From contig CM060118.1 of the NCBI GenBank assembly GCA_030522415.1, positions 22,092,651 to 22,156,650 of the forward strand: DNA of 64,000 nucleotides, read 5' to 3'. Of the stretch, positions 11,436 through 23,567 are shown in pieces. The notes under the pieces are model-generated. The model was not told the DNA's origin, made no database searches, and saw only the letters and a list, made by a program, of their open reading frames with translations. Source of the DNA: Channallabes apus. Lineage: Eukaryota; Chordata; Actinopteri; Siluriformes; Clariidae. Numbering within the stretch: the first letter of the stretch is position 1; each line of letters begins with the position of its first letter. Both the position numbers and the translations under genes were made by a program.

Positions 11436-12270
11436 TTTTCAACCATATTTTTACGGAAACCTTTTGGTGATCAAATCCACTCAGAGATCAGGCGAGAGTG
11501 TTATGGAAACAGATACCTTACATGACATTCTAGCTCTCTTCTTAGTGAAAAGTATAGGCTTTTGCTGTCCAACACCCCACATACACATACATAGGTGCCG
11601 ACTTTTCAAGACATGATTGATGGCAGCACTTCACAAGTTAAGAGTAGGCAGACTGAACTTTCATTCTTAATGCCAGGGTCAACTGTGCATCTTTACTTCC
11701 CTACCTGCCACTTTAGCCCTGAGGAGACACCTAATCAAATTCCTGCCCCGGTGCTTATAAGCAGTGTAATCTCTTAGTTTCTGACACAGAAAATAAACAC
11801 AACGCACAGTTAAAACCAGCAACTCAATATCCTACTTCCTTCTTTTGTGTGTAGCTGACAGGCTTTAGTGCAGCTCACCCGAAAAAGAGCCTTTTTTACA
11901 AGTAACAGGACAAAAGTGGCTGCTTTGTGGAGATGTCACACAGGTTAAGTGCACAGAGTAAGTCTCTGACAAATGAAACTCAAGAAACTTGCCAACATCT
12001 ACATGATGAATCTGACATCTAACACTTGATATATAGCATGATTATTACACCATCGTTCCCATTCATATTTACTCTGATAATAACACCTGTCATAAATTGG
12101 TATACTGTAGGTATCTTTACTTATTAGGGAACCAAATTAATAAACATAATGAACACAGAGATCAGATAAATAAATATATATTAATACCTGCAACATTATA
12201 AATATACCTAAATACACATAAATCATATATAAAAATGGCACACATAAACATAATTACATACAACTCAATA
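11434..12270. other. Non-coding stretch
   Basis: Unique AT-rich sequence. No gene, RNA gene or transposon recognised. Confidence 0.5.
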
Positions 12271-12316
12271 CATAATAATAATAATAATAATAATTATTAT
12301 TATTATTATTATTATT

Positions 12317-12360
<44 letters not shown>
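12271..12360. repeat. (AAT)n(ATT)n(AAT)n self-complementary array
   Basis: AAT units (12271-12292) switch to ATT units (12293-12319) and back to AAT units (12320-12360). Neighbouring blocks are reverse complements, so the strand can fold on itself. Confidence 0.93.
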
Positions 12361-12363
<3 letters not shown>

Positions 12364-13412
12364 TATATATAAGCAACATGAACATATTTATATTAATAAT
12401 CATAAATATATGACAATGTATATTTCCATTTATTAGTATTTTCTGTATGCTTATTAAGTTATAAGTGGTCCAAGTTTCTTAAGTTATACATTTCCAAATT
12501 TACCTTCCAGTAATGAATAATTCTTTTATATATGTACAGTATATGAAGATTTAATACTGCAACCTCCTGATGGCAGTGTTTGCTGGAGAATTATGACACC
12601 AAACTATTTATACAACTTCAACTTGTGTCACTAAAAGCACTCATTCTCCACAATTTACTGTATTAAAAACAAATTTACAAAAATAATTGTTAATGAATTT
12701 ACAACTGATTAATAATCACCACATTAATTTTGTTACTGGACCTATAAAATGTCACTGGTTGCCTTGTGTTGAATAAATATTGATCGGTGCATATACATGC
12801 CAGACAAGTCTCCGGATACTGTGTGTTAAAGCTTCTTGTTGAGTCGAAGTGTGTGAGACAGCGTAAGTGCACTCTGAGTCTTCTCCACACCCCTAAGGGG
12901 CAGCAGAAGACTTAAAACCAATTCCATTCAAGTCATAGTGTACTGATCATTCACCAAGTTTCACTGCAAATAACAGCAAGGCACCAGAGTTATACTCAGG
13001 ACTGATGTTTTGGGGTTTGTTTAATACCACCTGCTTAAGGATAGCTGTGCTGAAAACACAAACTGCATGTACTGTAATATGCATACATCTCATAGTGTGC
13101 ATATGCCTTAATCTTCCAAGACCTGGACTCTAGTGTTCTCCTGAGTGTGTCTCTTTATTAGCACCTGAAAACTATGAACTTATTGTCTTCAAACAGAAAG
13201 AATGTGGGGAAAAAATATGCTCAATGGTCTTCATGTAAGGGTATACAAACAAAGTACTTCAACGTTCAATATGACGAGATTTGAGTTTCAAATGGATGAA
13301 ATCAACAGTACAAACTATTTGCTATATTCTGTGATGTGGCTCTTAGATGTAGTAATTATTTCATTTATGCATATGTAAGTCTGTGAATTTACATCATAAC
13401 AAGTTAAAGTTG

Positions 13413-13413
<1 letters not shown>
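12361..13413. other. Non-coding stretch
   Basis: AT-rich unique sequence with no gene or repeat I can name. Confidence 0.5.

Positions 13414-13460
<47 letters not shown>
13414..13460. repeat. (AAT)n microsatellite
   Basis: About 15 AAT units. Confidence 0.94.
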
Positions 13461-13461
<1 letters not shown>

Positions 13462-15218
13462 TTGTCTGATAATGTCTAAAACCGCATCAGGGCACATATA
13501 TGCATGCAGAATCATGAACTTGTACATATCAACAGCAGAGACTTTCTTATTCTTTCAGCGAACTCGATTAAGTGAAGGAGGACAGATATGGGCGAGTGTG
13601 TGTGTGGGCTCTATACAAAGGCACAAAGACATGCTGTAGTTCAAGGCTATCATGTGAATTGTTGTTCATATAAAAAAATGGAATGAGTCAGAAGTTTTGC
13701 GATAAGTGACAAAGCGGGCACTGCCTCGAATTCCACTGTGGGATGCAACACAATTTAATAAAGAGAGGAGGTCTTGAGAGAAAAAGTGTGATGTGAAGGT
13801 TAGCTGGAGGTCTCCCTCTAGATGAAAGTGGGAACTCTCTCTCCCACTGCTGTCAGCACTTTTTAATGTGAACTTTGCGATTGATTGGCGGCTCTGGCCA
13901 GGTTTTCCCCAAACTTTCCCAGCCTGTATGTCAGCTACACCCTTCCACCCATCCAGTACTCTCCCATCCAGTATTAGTAGTGCTAACACTCTCCTTCCAA
14001 ATGAAGGCGACAAACACTCACCAACAACTGAGTACAGTATGTATCAAGAATTTTTAATGTGATCAATCTACACTCTAATGCAAATATTGTACAATACAAA
14101 TACAATACAAACAATATATAATAGCAATAATACAACAAAAGGAAGCACAACATAGAACAAAGAATGTCTGATTCAGAAGCTAAAAAAAAGCATATCTTAA
14201 CAAAGATTGTCTTATTCTTTAGTCATTTTAGAACTGGTTTCTTTCTGGATATCACTTCCTTAAATGATTATTTTAACTCCTAGAGAATTTGTGCAGTCAA
14301 CCCTTAGCCTCACCACTGTGTATGGAGTTTAAGTCGTGACCTTTGTCTACACAGCAATATAAAAAAATGTCAGAACAGAAATTGAAAGACGCACACGCTC
14401 ATTTCACATTAAGGTCAGAAATTCAATCACACTGCCCTGAAGTATTTCACTAATAAAGTATATACAAGCAACTCATTTTCTGACGTTGCTGAATTCTTCC
14501 ACAAACTAGATTTGTTACTGACTAAATTAGATACCAGTAAATGTTTAAAAAAAAAAACACTATTTTGATTCCATTATATTTATTAAACATTTTTCAGTTT
14601 TCTTGTTTTCATTTATTTATTTATTTGCTTGCGTGTTTGTTGAGTAGATAGTTATTCTATTCTTTCTTCATTTTCTTACATTTATTTGATTCATTAGTTA
14701 AAAAGTAATAATTACAATTTTTAAGATTAAATATTAAACATAGTGCCTCTAAACGTCCTCTTGGTGCATCTACCCAAAATTTTTTTTACAACTCAAACAC
14801 TAAAAGCCAAAAGCTTAGTTTTTACAAAAAATTTAACTTTTGTATTTCTCTTTCTTACACACAGAAAACTTTTGTAATAACAATAAACTATAGTTATAAT
14901 TTATGGTTTAATTGTAAGCTGTATGTTATATAGTGTTCTCAAACATAATAGTTTTCAGCTGCTGTTGCTGTTTAAGTTGACTGGTATCGACTGGTGTAAA
15001 TTGAATGCTACATAAATGAGAGTTTTAAATAGTAACAGGGAAGTAAAGCGGGAGAAAAATAATATGCAAACATAGAGGTGGCTGAGGCAAAAAAAAAAAA
15101 AAACACACCAAAAAAAAAACAAGAACCAAACTTGAGCTGAAACAAACGGCCTCGTTAATGCACTGTCACAGATTTCATTAGCCAGTCTGACCATGCTGGC
15201 GGTGCTATAAATCAGAGA
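13461..15218. other. Non-coding stretch, candidate regulatory block at 13540-14040
   Basis: 13540-14040 is complex, less AT-rich and repeat-free. Its minus strand is open for 115 codons (13666-14013), but the product has no recognised domain. TTCTTATTCTTTCAG at 13545-13559 looks like a splice acceptor, yet no convincing exon follows it. 14050-15200 is very AT-rich and featureless. Confidence 0.35.

Positions 15219-15260
<42 letters not shown>
15219..15260. repeat. (GT)n(GA)n compound microsatellite
   Basis: A GT run followed directly by a GA run of ten units. Confidence 0.94.
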
Positions 15261-15491
15261 TACTCTTTGTGAAGACTTTAAAAAAAGTGGGTAATACTGT
15301 ATGTGCAAAAAAACAAAACAAAAACAATCGCAATACATAAAAGAGTGTGGTAAGTTAGTATGCTAATTCTTAAGGTGAAGGGTATTAGGAGGTTAACCGT
15401 ATTTTAGAGACAGCAAGTGTCCTACCTGCCTGTATGTGTGCTGGAGGCAGGAGTTGGTATTTGGATCAAAAGATTTAAGATGAAGGCTCTA

Positions 15492-15493
<2 letters not shown>

Positions 15494-15530
<37 letters not shown>
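15494..15530. repeat. (CA)n microsatellite
   Basis: About 18 CA units. Confidence 0.94.
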
Positions 15531-15534
<4 letters not shown>

Positions 15535-17195
15535 AGCGGTCAGGAGTAGTAAGCAGCCTGGTAGAACTCCCGGGGCCTGTGAATCCAAGCTGAACTTTGG
15601 AGCAGCCTCTTAACAGATGGCATGAGTGGTTAAACTCGCTGACTGGTCCTGCACAAGCACTCTGCTGTACAGAGACTGCAGCTTTGCCGTCAGATTAAAT
15701 CTTTTCATTGTTATGGTCAGTATCTGCAAGAAAATCGTACTCCTGGGTACCCTGATGCACTACACTGTGTTTCAACTTATTACTACATATAAATGAAAGC
15801 CATTTACCCCAGTTAATGTTGTCAATTTTACTGATAAATGTAATTAGAGACGACTTCGTGAATTCGTGGTGCCGTTAACTTCATGGACAGTGGCCTGTTT
15901 TTGGAGTAGGTGCTGTTTCAATTGTAGTATTCGCTGCTAAAACAGGCACTCCATATTCACATGCCCTGGAGACATTATTTTTGAACTCTAATTGATCTTA
16001 GACAAAGTCCTGAGGGACCAGGCTAAATCTCTAAGCCTTAGGGATAAAGCCTATTAAAACTACATGTCTATCACAATGTGCAGGGCCACAAATGCTCCCA
16101 GAAGTGCTTTTACAACCAAAAACAATGAGGAAACTGTCATAAACTGATAATAAATGTTTGTGAACCGTTTGTAAAAGCCTCCTCTTTATTTCTTAAATGG
16201 ATGTAATTCATAACAAAACCTGTATTTATGGCCCTCCACAAGATTCCATGTTAAGACTTCAGACAAGAAATCTAAAAAAGCATTGAAAAACAGTCAGGTT
16301 TCTACTGTATAGATTTGGGGATTAGTTGCTCACTGGATCAGTTGGTGAGATGTTAGCAACTCCTGCTTTAAAAATTCACACTTAAGAGAACACATAGCAG
16401 AGTGTTTCCAATCATAGTAACTTCACTCTTGTTGGTTTCATAGTACACTCAAAGCTAATACAAAATGGAATTCTGAACTTTTTGCAACTATTACCCTCTC
16501 CTGTATAAATACCAAAGGCATAGCATAATGTAGACTATAGGAATCGCCATATACATAACATTGTTACACTGAAAAAGTACATGCATGTTATTAATAGATG
16601 TAGCTTTCCCTAAATTAAATTAAAACTGATAAAGATGTTCATAAGTGATTTAGATAATAAACAGGGGTAATAAGTTCTAAGAATGTAATAATACAGATAT
16701 ACATTCTAGCAGTCCAGCTAATGTAAAAATAAAAGGCAAACTTTTCAAGTATTCAATTAAACTATTCAACCTAATCAGTATATTATAGATAACTATGCCA
16801 TTTGCAATTACTTTACATACATAATTAATTCTGTAAATATTAATTAATTACTGAAGTATATACCATAGTATAGCCTTGCATTACAGGACAACCAACATAG
16901 CTGCAGGTATTTTTACATCTGGAAGGACAAATACTCTCTCTGCTTTAATGTCTGATTAAAGGAGACACAATAAAAACAGCATTTATATATTTACTAAAGC
17001 TGACATGATGACAGACATAAAGTGGCACTGTTAAGCCAAAAAGGGTCACACGAATATTAACTTCTGTAATATACATTTAATGATCTATTAAGAAGGAGTT
17101 TTACATATTGGGTAAAAGTAAACTACATTATATGATCTCCATATTATTTTTTATACATATAGGTCACAAATTAAAGTACAAATATAGCAACTCTG
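15531..17195. other. Non-coding stretch, candidate regulatory block at 15540-16260
   Basis: 15540-16260 is complex, repeat-free and evenly composed, with ATTTATTTCTTAAATGG and similar AT cores but no coding pattern. It is a candidate conserved non-coding block, which is inference only. 16280-17190 is AT-rich and featureless. Confidence 0.35.
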
Positions 17196-17560
17196 TTAAA
17201 TCATGAGGGAATTTTGCTGGAGCAATTTGTGTCCATTTGTCTTCTGCAAGTATCACTGCAAAATGGTGTAATTCACATGCTACAGCCTGTACAGTCAACC
17301 CAATTGAACATCTATGGTAGATTTTGAAGCAATATGTTAGACTGCGCTTCACCACTATTACCAAGATAACAACAGAGGAAATATCTTAAATATAGAAATA
17401 ACAATGGAGGAAATATTTTCGATATAGAAATATAGTATAAATACATAGTGTTCTGGCATTGATGCCAATCTGTATTGGAGGCTTGTAGTGGTCCAACATC
17501 TTCCTAAAAACTTTATGTTGTTTTTCCCACTTAATTTGTCACCAGTCTGTATATTACCAT
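17196..17560 (+). pseudogene. Decayed Tc1/mariner transposase C-terminus
   Basis: The plus strand near 17293-17320 reads VNPIEHLW, the motif around the third catalytic acidic residue in Tc1/mariner transposases, followed by a stop and then ILKQYVRLR as in the family. Downstream, GATGCCAATCTGTATTGG and GGAGGCTTGTAGTGGTCC (17461-17494) match the usual end of this transposase gene. Stops interrupt the frame, and a 32-bp tandem duplication (17366-17429) lies inside it. No terminal repeat is visible. The minus-strand open frame at 17164-17364 is an overlapping shadow. Confidence 0.6.
17366..17429. repeat. 32-bp tandem duplication
   Basis: Two adjacent 32-bp units (17366-17397, 17398-17429) share the core GAGGAAATAT and the end ATATAGAA with a few mismatches. 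It lies within the decayed transposase. Confidence 0.75.
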
Positions 17561-18663
17561 ATTCCTAATTATTTTCTTCACTTCATCATTATTCAGCAAC
17601 AATTAACATTCATCATGACTTGGGGGTGAATTAATCTAAACTTTGACACTGTTTTGTAGTTTGTATTGTGTGTGGAGCAACTACCAAACGCACAAAATCA
17701 TTTTTGAATGTTTTAAGGCTATAATTACGAACGTCAATTATAAAACATTGAAAGCAATTTAATTTGAGCACTGATTGTTTGTGAAGCTTGATGGGAAAAA
17801 TATTTTAAAAATTCAGACTAATTAAACAAAACTGTGAAATACAAGGATGGAAAATGATGTTCGGAATGGGGTCTAGAGGCATAGAGAAACAGTCAACAGA
17901 CTACACAGGTTATTCAGTGGATTTTTTTATTGTAAATTATAACACAAACACTTGATTTGATTCCAAGGTTTAAACAAAAGGGGTTAATTATATAAGCATG
18001 CTCTTTGAGACCGTGGCACCATTAGATGGCACACCTGACACACTTACAGTATTCATTTGCACAAAATTATTTCTTTTTACAGTGACACATGACTAATTTG
18101 ATAAATATGTGCAACAGAAACACGAACATTCTTCAGTTCTACAGTATATCTGCTAATACCTTGATCAAGACAAATATCAAGATTAACTTACATTTCAGAG
18201 AGATTTGAAAGAAATCTAATTTCTTATTTGCCTTAAGCAGAGTTGAAGCAGAGAGAACATTCAACAGTGCCAGACAGCCTATACAATAGTGAAACATTAA
18301 TTAATCACTCTAGTTCTGCAATATCTAAGCCACTGGCCAGTAGAGTGTATTAAAAAATAGTGGGGTTGAGGGTAAGGAAAGCAATCACTACATGCAGTTG
18401 TGCTGTGATGGTCCTCTTTTGGCCCCTGTGGAAAGCACTGTGCAAACAGCAGAAAGTTGCTGCTTGTGAAGGGTAATGGGACATCGAATGCCAGAGGACA
18501 CAGGAGGAAGTGGGTGCACAGAGAAAGATGAAGTAATCTCGGAAGCAACTAGACACACTCCACTTGGAATTTTGCCCCAAACAAGATTTAAGTGAAGTTA
18601 TTCTACATGAGTATGGCAGGGGTATCAATCTTCCGCTCAGAAACAGAAGCAGAAAAAAAAGCA
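17561..18663. other. Non-coding stretch
   Basis: AT-rich unique sequence. The minus-strand frames at 18297-18745 show no recognised domain, and one of them runs through the CA array. No gene is supported. Confidence 0.45.
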
Positions 18664-18680
18664 CCACACACACACACATA

Positions 18681-18749
<69 letters not shown>
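18664..18749. repeat. (CA)n microsatellite with CATA interruptions
   Basis: A long CA array with two early CATA variants. Confidence 0.95.
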
Positions 18750-18753
<4 letters not shown>

Positions 18754-19215
18754 TTGGCAGGTCTTTGTGCTTGAATCTGTAGTTGTACTGTAGTGTTTTT
18801 TATGCTTGCTTTGGAATAACAAACCCTCTGCTGAACAATCCTGTTAATATATTCATTTCAAAGAAAATAAGAGAAAATGAAAATATATTTTATGATTTTA
18901 ATAAGTATAACCCAATTTACACCTTTTAACTACTAAAAATAAAATGTTTAATAAAACTATACGAAAACATAGAGTTACAGTAAGAATACAAAAGCAAAAG
19001 ACATGTTAATTACAGTAGCAATCTCAGTTTGTTCAACATGGAATTAGCCAGTACACAAGATGTGGGTAGGAGCCATGCTAAAGACAACAGGGCATTAAGG
19101 ACATTCTAATAAATTTAAAAATAAAAAGAATTTACTTTAAATGAATTTACTTTAAAAGCAAGTTGTAATTTTAAGGGGACCTCATCATCATAACATCACC
19201 AAAAAAATAAATTAA
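18750..19215. other. Non-coding stretch
   Basis: AT-rich. Nothing recognisable. Confidence 0.5.
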
Positions 19216-19216
19216 C

Positions 19217-19258
<42 letters not shown>
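19216..19258. repeat. (AAT)n microsatellite
   Basis: About 14 AAT units. Confidence 0.94.
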
Positions 19259-19259
<1 letters not shown>

Positions 19260-19326
19260 TAAGTGAATTTGAGTGAATATTGGGGGACAGGTAAAATTTT
19301 TTTTTTTTTTAAATAGTATATAATGA

Positions 19327-19432
19327 ATGGAACTGACACCCTGTTCAGGGTGTACCCCATCTCATAAGTATCCTGAGATCCTGAGTCCTGGCCCCCTGTG
19401 ACTCTGTATACAGGATAAAGTGGGATAGATGA
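19327..19432 (+). mobile_element. Truncated SINE tail, same family as 2234-2570
   Basis: It matches the last ~100 bases of the full SINE: CAGGGTGTACCCCATCTC, then CCTGAGTCCTGGCCCCC and ACAGGATAAAGTGGGATAGA. The head is absent. A second tail of the same family lies in the opposite orientation about 135 bases downstream. Confidence 0.8.
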
Positions 19433-19567
19433 TGAGAAAACGATGATAAATAATATGATTTTTGAAGTTTCTTAAATAGATTTTTTGTTGTAATTTCTTT
19501 ATTTGAAATATGCACATAGGATTTAGTGAGTGAGACTCACGTATGGAAATTTTTGGTAACTGTTTAG

Positions 19568-19647
19568 TCATTCATTCATCTAACCTAACTTCCTAACCTC
19601 ACTTTATCCTGATCAGAGTCTTGGTGGACCTGGAGACTATATAAGGG
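19568..19647 (-). mobile_element. Truncated SINE tail, inverted relative to 19327-19432
   Basis: On the plus strand it begins with TCATTCATTCATC, the complement of the family's GAAT tail. CACTTTATCCTG and GGACCTGGAGACTAT follow, which are the complements of the tail body. The segment is diverged and lacks the head. Confidence 0.68.
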
Positions 19648-20725
19648 AAGTAAATTTAGATGGGATCGTAGTAGATGGTAGTGTTATAAAAATATAAACA
19701 AGTATACAAATAAAACCACAACTGAGCAATCACCCTTCAGGAAAGTCATTTAGAAATGTAATGTTAAGACAGTGAACACATGCTGGATTGCAGATGTAAT
19801 GTTTAATGTAATGTAACTAAAAAAAGACTTTAAAGTATTTTAGTTCATGTAATTTTTTTTTCTGTTTCTATAATGAACTTTTGCATCTGTCAAAAGGTAA
19901 GTATATCTGCTTTGGAGTGCTTAAAGCATATTTATGCATAAAAATGTAAACATATTATATTACACAAATAATGACTATAAAATTGTCCATTAACCAACTT
20001 CCTCACTGACGACTGGAGGAGACCGTGAATAGCCAAACCTTGCCAGGCCTACTGTGGTGAGTCGAGCCCGGGAACTCAAAAGGCATCTGCCCAAGCTATT
20101 TAAAAATTCAACACCATTAAACCCATTAAGTGAGGATAACACAGAGTTTTTGTCTCAGACCTGTTGCATAAAGGATCCCTCCCTGCTGCCTAAAGCCCTA
20201 CTGAGTGAGACAGCCTTTTAACGAGGGGGGTGGGGGGTAATCCGGCAAAACTCCCCCACTAATGAGCTATCATCATGCAAAAATGCCAGCTTGATACACA
20301 TTAATTGGATTCCCACTTTTTTTAACCAATTAATTGACCTGCATTGTCATGTTGCCTGGCTGCAGTGGGTTTCTAAGAGAGATCCCTTGTTTAGATTCAG
20401 AGACTCCAGTGGCCAGAGGAGTGGTGAATAGAAGTGGGGTTTAGTGAGATCAGTTCTCTCATTAAAGGCTTATGACATTTGTTTGAGTCAGTCCTTTTGT
20501 AGAGAAAACAGTTTGTGCTGCTCGGTTAAAGCCTCTATGGTGGGCCGCTTGCCTGTGTTGACTTTCAGTTTTTACCTGATCTGAAACTTGTGCACCTTGA
20601 GGATTGGCTAAGAGAAAGATATTGTTTAACACTCCCAACTAGTAGTGACATTTCTTAGAGCTGTTGTTTTCTCTTGTTGTATTTTTATATAATGTCATAA
20701 AAGAGTACATTTTAATTATTTAAAT

Positions 20726-20726
<1 letters not shown>
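19648..20726. other. Non-coding stretch, candidate regulatory block at 19990-20620
   Basis: 19990-20620 is a repeat-free, complex block with a G-rich run (20224-20237) and several homeodomain-type cores such as CCAATTAATTGACC near 20325. There is no coding pattern. It is a candidate conserved non-coding block, inferred from composition alone. Confidence 0.38.

Positions 20727-20796
<70 letters not shown>
20727..20796. repeat. (CA)n microsatellite
   Basis: About 35 CA units. Confidence 0.95.
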
Positions 20797-20800
<4 letters not shown>

Positions 20801-22613
20801 CAACACAATGGTAATGAAGCATCTTTCTTACTTACTACAGAAATAAATACCATAAAAATAAACACCATAAGAACATTCATCAGTTAAGCAAATAACGGCA
20901 AATCATAAGAGTAGGTAAGAGTGTTTAGCTCTGGGAGGTCATAACCTCAGAAAATGATTTACATACAGTGAATGGAATGCAGTCTGTTCTCTTTAGTCAA
21001 TGATCCCCTAAAAGAAACAATATTTTGAAGACAGCTCCTACTTGCCCATGTAAATTAAAGCTCAAAGATTAAACATTAACCATGAAAACATGTTCACAAA
21101 GTGCAGAATACCGGTCATTTAAATGAAATTCCCAAGATGATAGTGAAACCCATATAAACAGTACCTGACATAAATTTTCATTAGACACTCAGTGATCTAG
21201 CTTTGGGTCTTCCAGACCACAATAACTGAACCGAGAATTCCTGGGTCTGTCTGCAAAGGCAGTTTATAAATGTGGATGTGGTGTCTCCATTAATTGGGCC
21301 AGCAGAAGCTGATGGTTAACTCTGAGTCATTGATTTTGGGAGTATTGAACAAGTTGGGATGAACAGCAGCATTGATCTAGTCCTGATCTGCATGTAAGAA
21401 GCTGATATATAATCTAGTAAGAGTCACAGAGAAGCAAACCAATGGCAGTTAGAGGGTAGAGGGTAATTATTTATGTAGATCAAACAACTTAACCCAAATT
21501 AAGCAGAAGCATTAGCTTAGTTTAAAAATCTTTCAAGTGTAAGAAAAAAAGATCATAACAAATTCATAAGAAAAATTGAACGGAGCAAAGACACAATATA
21601 CAGTATATGACCCCTTACTCACTAATGCCACAGCATTGGAAAGCCAAAACCTATGTACAATGTATTTAAATCTATTTCAATCCATCAATGTGAGTGTGGT
21701 GGTAATAGGACACATTAGTAGAAGATCATTACCTCTCGTTGTGTATTCACTTAACTATAGACAGAGGTTAGCATGGAAGGTGTGCAAATGGGGCAGCAGA
21801 TGTTGTTTACTGGACTGTTGAATGAGAAATAAGGTCTTAAGAAGTCAATGCTATACAAGTCACAAGATGTATATATTTCCCTTTAGAACTTCAAATTGGC
21901 ATGTCCTTTCTATTTATATGTTACAATATGTGTATTGTGTGATAATCCTTCTTTTAAAAAAAGAAATATTGCTAAACAGGTAGCATACAGTATTAGCATT
22001 TCCCATATTGCTACAGTAAATGCTTAAATAATTCATCAAACACAGTTTCTGTTTAGACTGGATGAACCTAGTTGCTGGTTGTGAACCTGAAATTAAAAGA
22101 AGTAACCTTATAAACACACGCCATGAAGAGGTCACAGAGCCTATTAAATCAATCTCTGAATGATTGCCTTTGCTTTAAGTGAGGGTCAGAGAGGAAAAGG
22201 TCAAACCTTGTGATCTCTTATAGTTTAATTATCACAGGTGGCTACATTGTGTTTAATTACTGCACCGCTTACAGAGAAGAAGAGTATAAATAAAACTAAA
22301 CCATGATTAGTACACTTAATTGTGGACATTTCAATTATTTACATATTAGTGCAACTGAGCTCTATGAAGTAAAAAAAAAAAAAAAGCTGTTTGATGTCAT
22401 CTATGTGTAATCAAGCATAACTTCATTAATACACATAATTAAATGAGCACAAATTGTTGCCGCCATAATGCTACCTTTACTTTTCAGCTCTGACAGATGT
22501 GCTTGGCAGTAATTCCTGTCCAATCCTTCTTGGGGTCATGAATTAATCTACATGCCCTCATGCCTGTCACAAACTAATAAACACACAACTAATTGACTTT
22601 GCATGCCTCCCTT

Positions 22614-22616
<3 letters not shown>
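20797..22616. other. Non-coding stretch
   Basis: Unique sequence. 21180-21420 and 22190-22280 are the most complex parts. The plus-strand frame at 21576-21821 (81 codons) has no recognised domain. No gene is supported. Confidence 0.4.

Positions 22617-22650
<34 letters not shown>
22617..22650. repeat. (CA)n microsatellite
   Basis: About 17 CA units. Confidence 0.93.
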
Positions 22651-22652
<2 letters not shown>

Positions 22653-23567
22653 TATCCCCCTCAAAACCTATGCTCAAGCTATGGCTGCTTAAAGAAACAT
22701 TTTGCACTAAACACTTTGTAGCTGCAAACTGTTTTCCATATGTTTCTCAAACAAGAATTGAAATACCAATTTAACTAAATATGCACATGATATATATGAA
22801 TGCAGTAAAATATACTATGTTGTTCTAAAGATGTATAAATGCAGAAGTAAAAATGCAGTTCTGATTAAAATGTCATTACGGATGTATGGACTAATATGGA
22901 TACTAATGCATATAAAATGATAATGCAGGGGAAAGGAATAAAATGGGAAAACCCAAGAGTTAACACACTATGATGATAACATTCTGTATTACAAAAGAAG
23001 AAACACATAAGAACAGTGTTTTATTGGATGCAGATTTTTATCAGTGAACTTCACACACTCAGGTCTCTTGTTGTGTGTGAGAGAATGAAAGTCTTCTTTT
23101 AGCATAAATCTGTAACGATACAAAAGAGAAATCTCAACCAGAGTCCTTTATCATTCTTAAGCATTACAGGTTTTTTCACACACTAAAATGACATGCACAG
23201 CACAATTATTTAAACTGACACACAGAGAGCAAAACTTCTTCTCAAGTCTCCAAAAGTCTAAACACATTTTCTGCTTTACACACATTTTGCATTTCAAAAC
23301 GACACTTTTTAAATGCACTGAAAACAGTTCTCTGCATAAGACACAACAATCTGACAAAGTCACATGTTTGCCATTTCAAAACACTGCCATTCAAAATGAC
23401 ACTACATGAGCTAATTGGCCAAACACCTCAATAGTTAATTGTTAACACTTCAGTGAGGATGTAAGCACTATGAAAAGACCACAGGTGGGAACCTTTTTTT
23501 TTTCTTCTCAGATGAGCATATGTGGATGTAAGTAGTATATTGACTGATTTTTGTTCTTTGTTTTCAG
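22651..23567. other. Non-coding stretch, probably containing the left flank of a transposon
   Basis: No host gene. From about 23170 to 23450 there are repeated phrases such as CATTTCAAAAC and ACACATTTTGC. These may be subterminal DNA of the transposon whose transposase starts at 23568, but no matching right end could be fixed by eye. TTTGTTCTTTGTTTTCAG at 23550-23567 reads like a splice acceptor. Confidence 0.4.

Noticed and set aside
13545..13559. Splice acceptor TTCTTATTCTTTCAG
   Set aside because: No coding pattern or paired donor follows; such tracts occur by chance in T-rich DNA.
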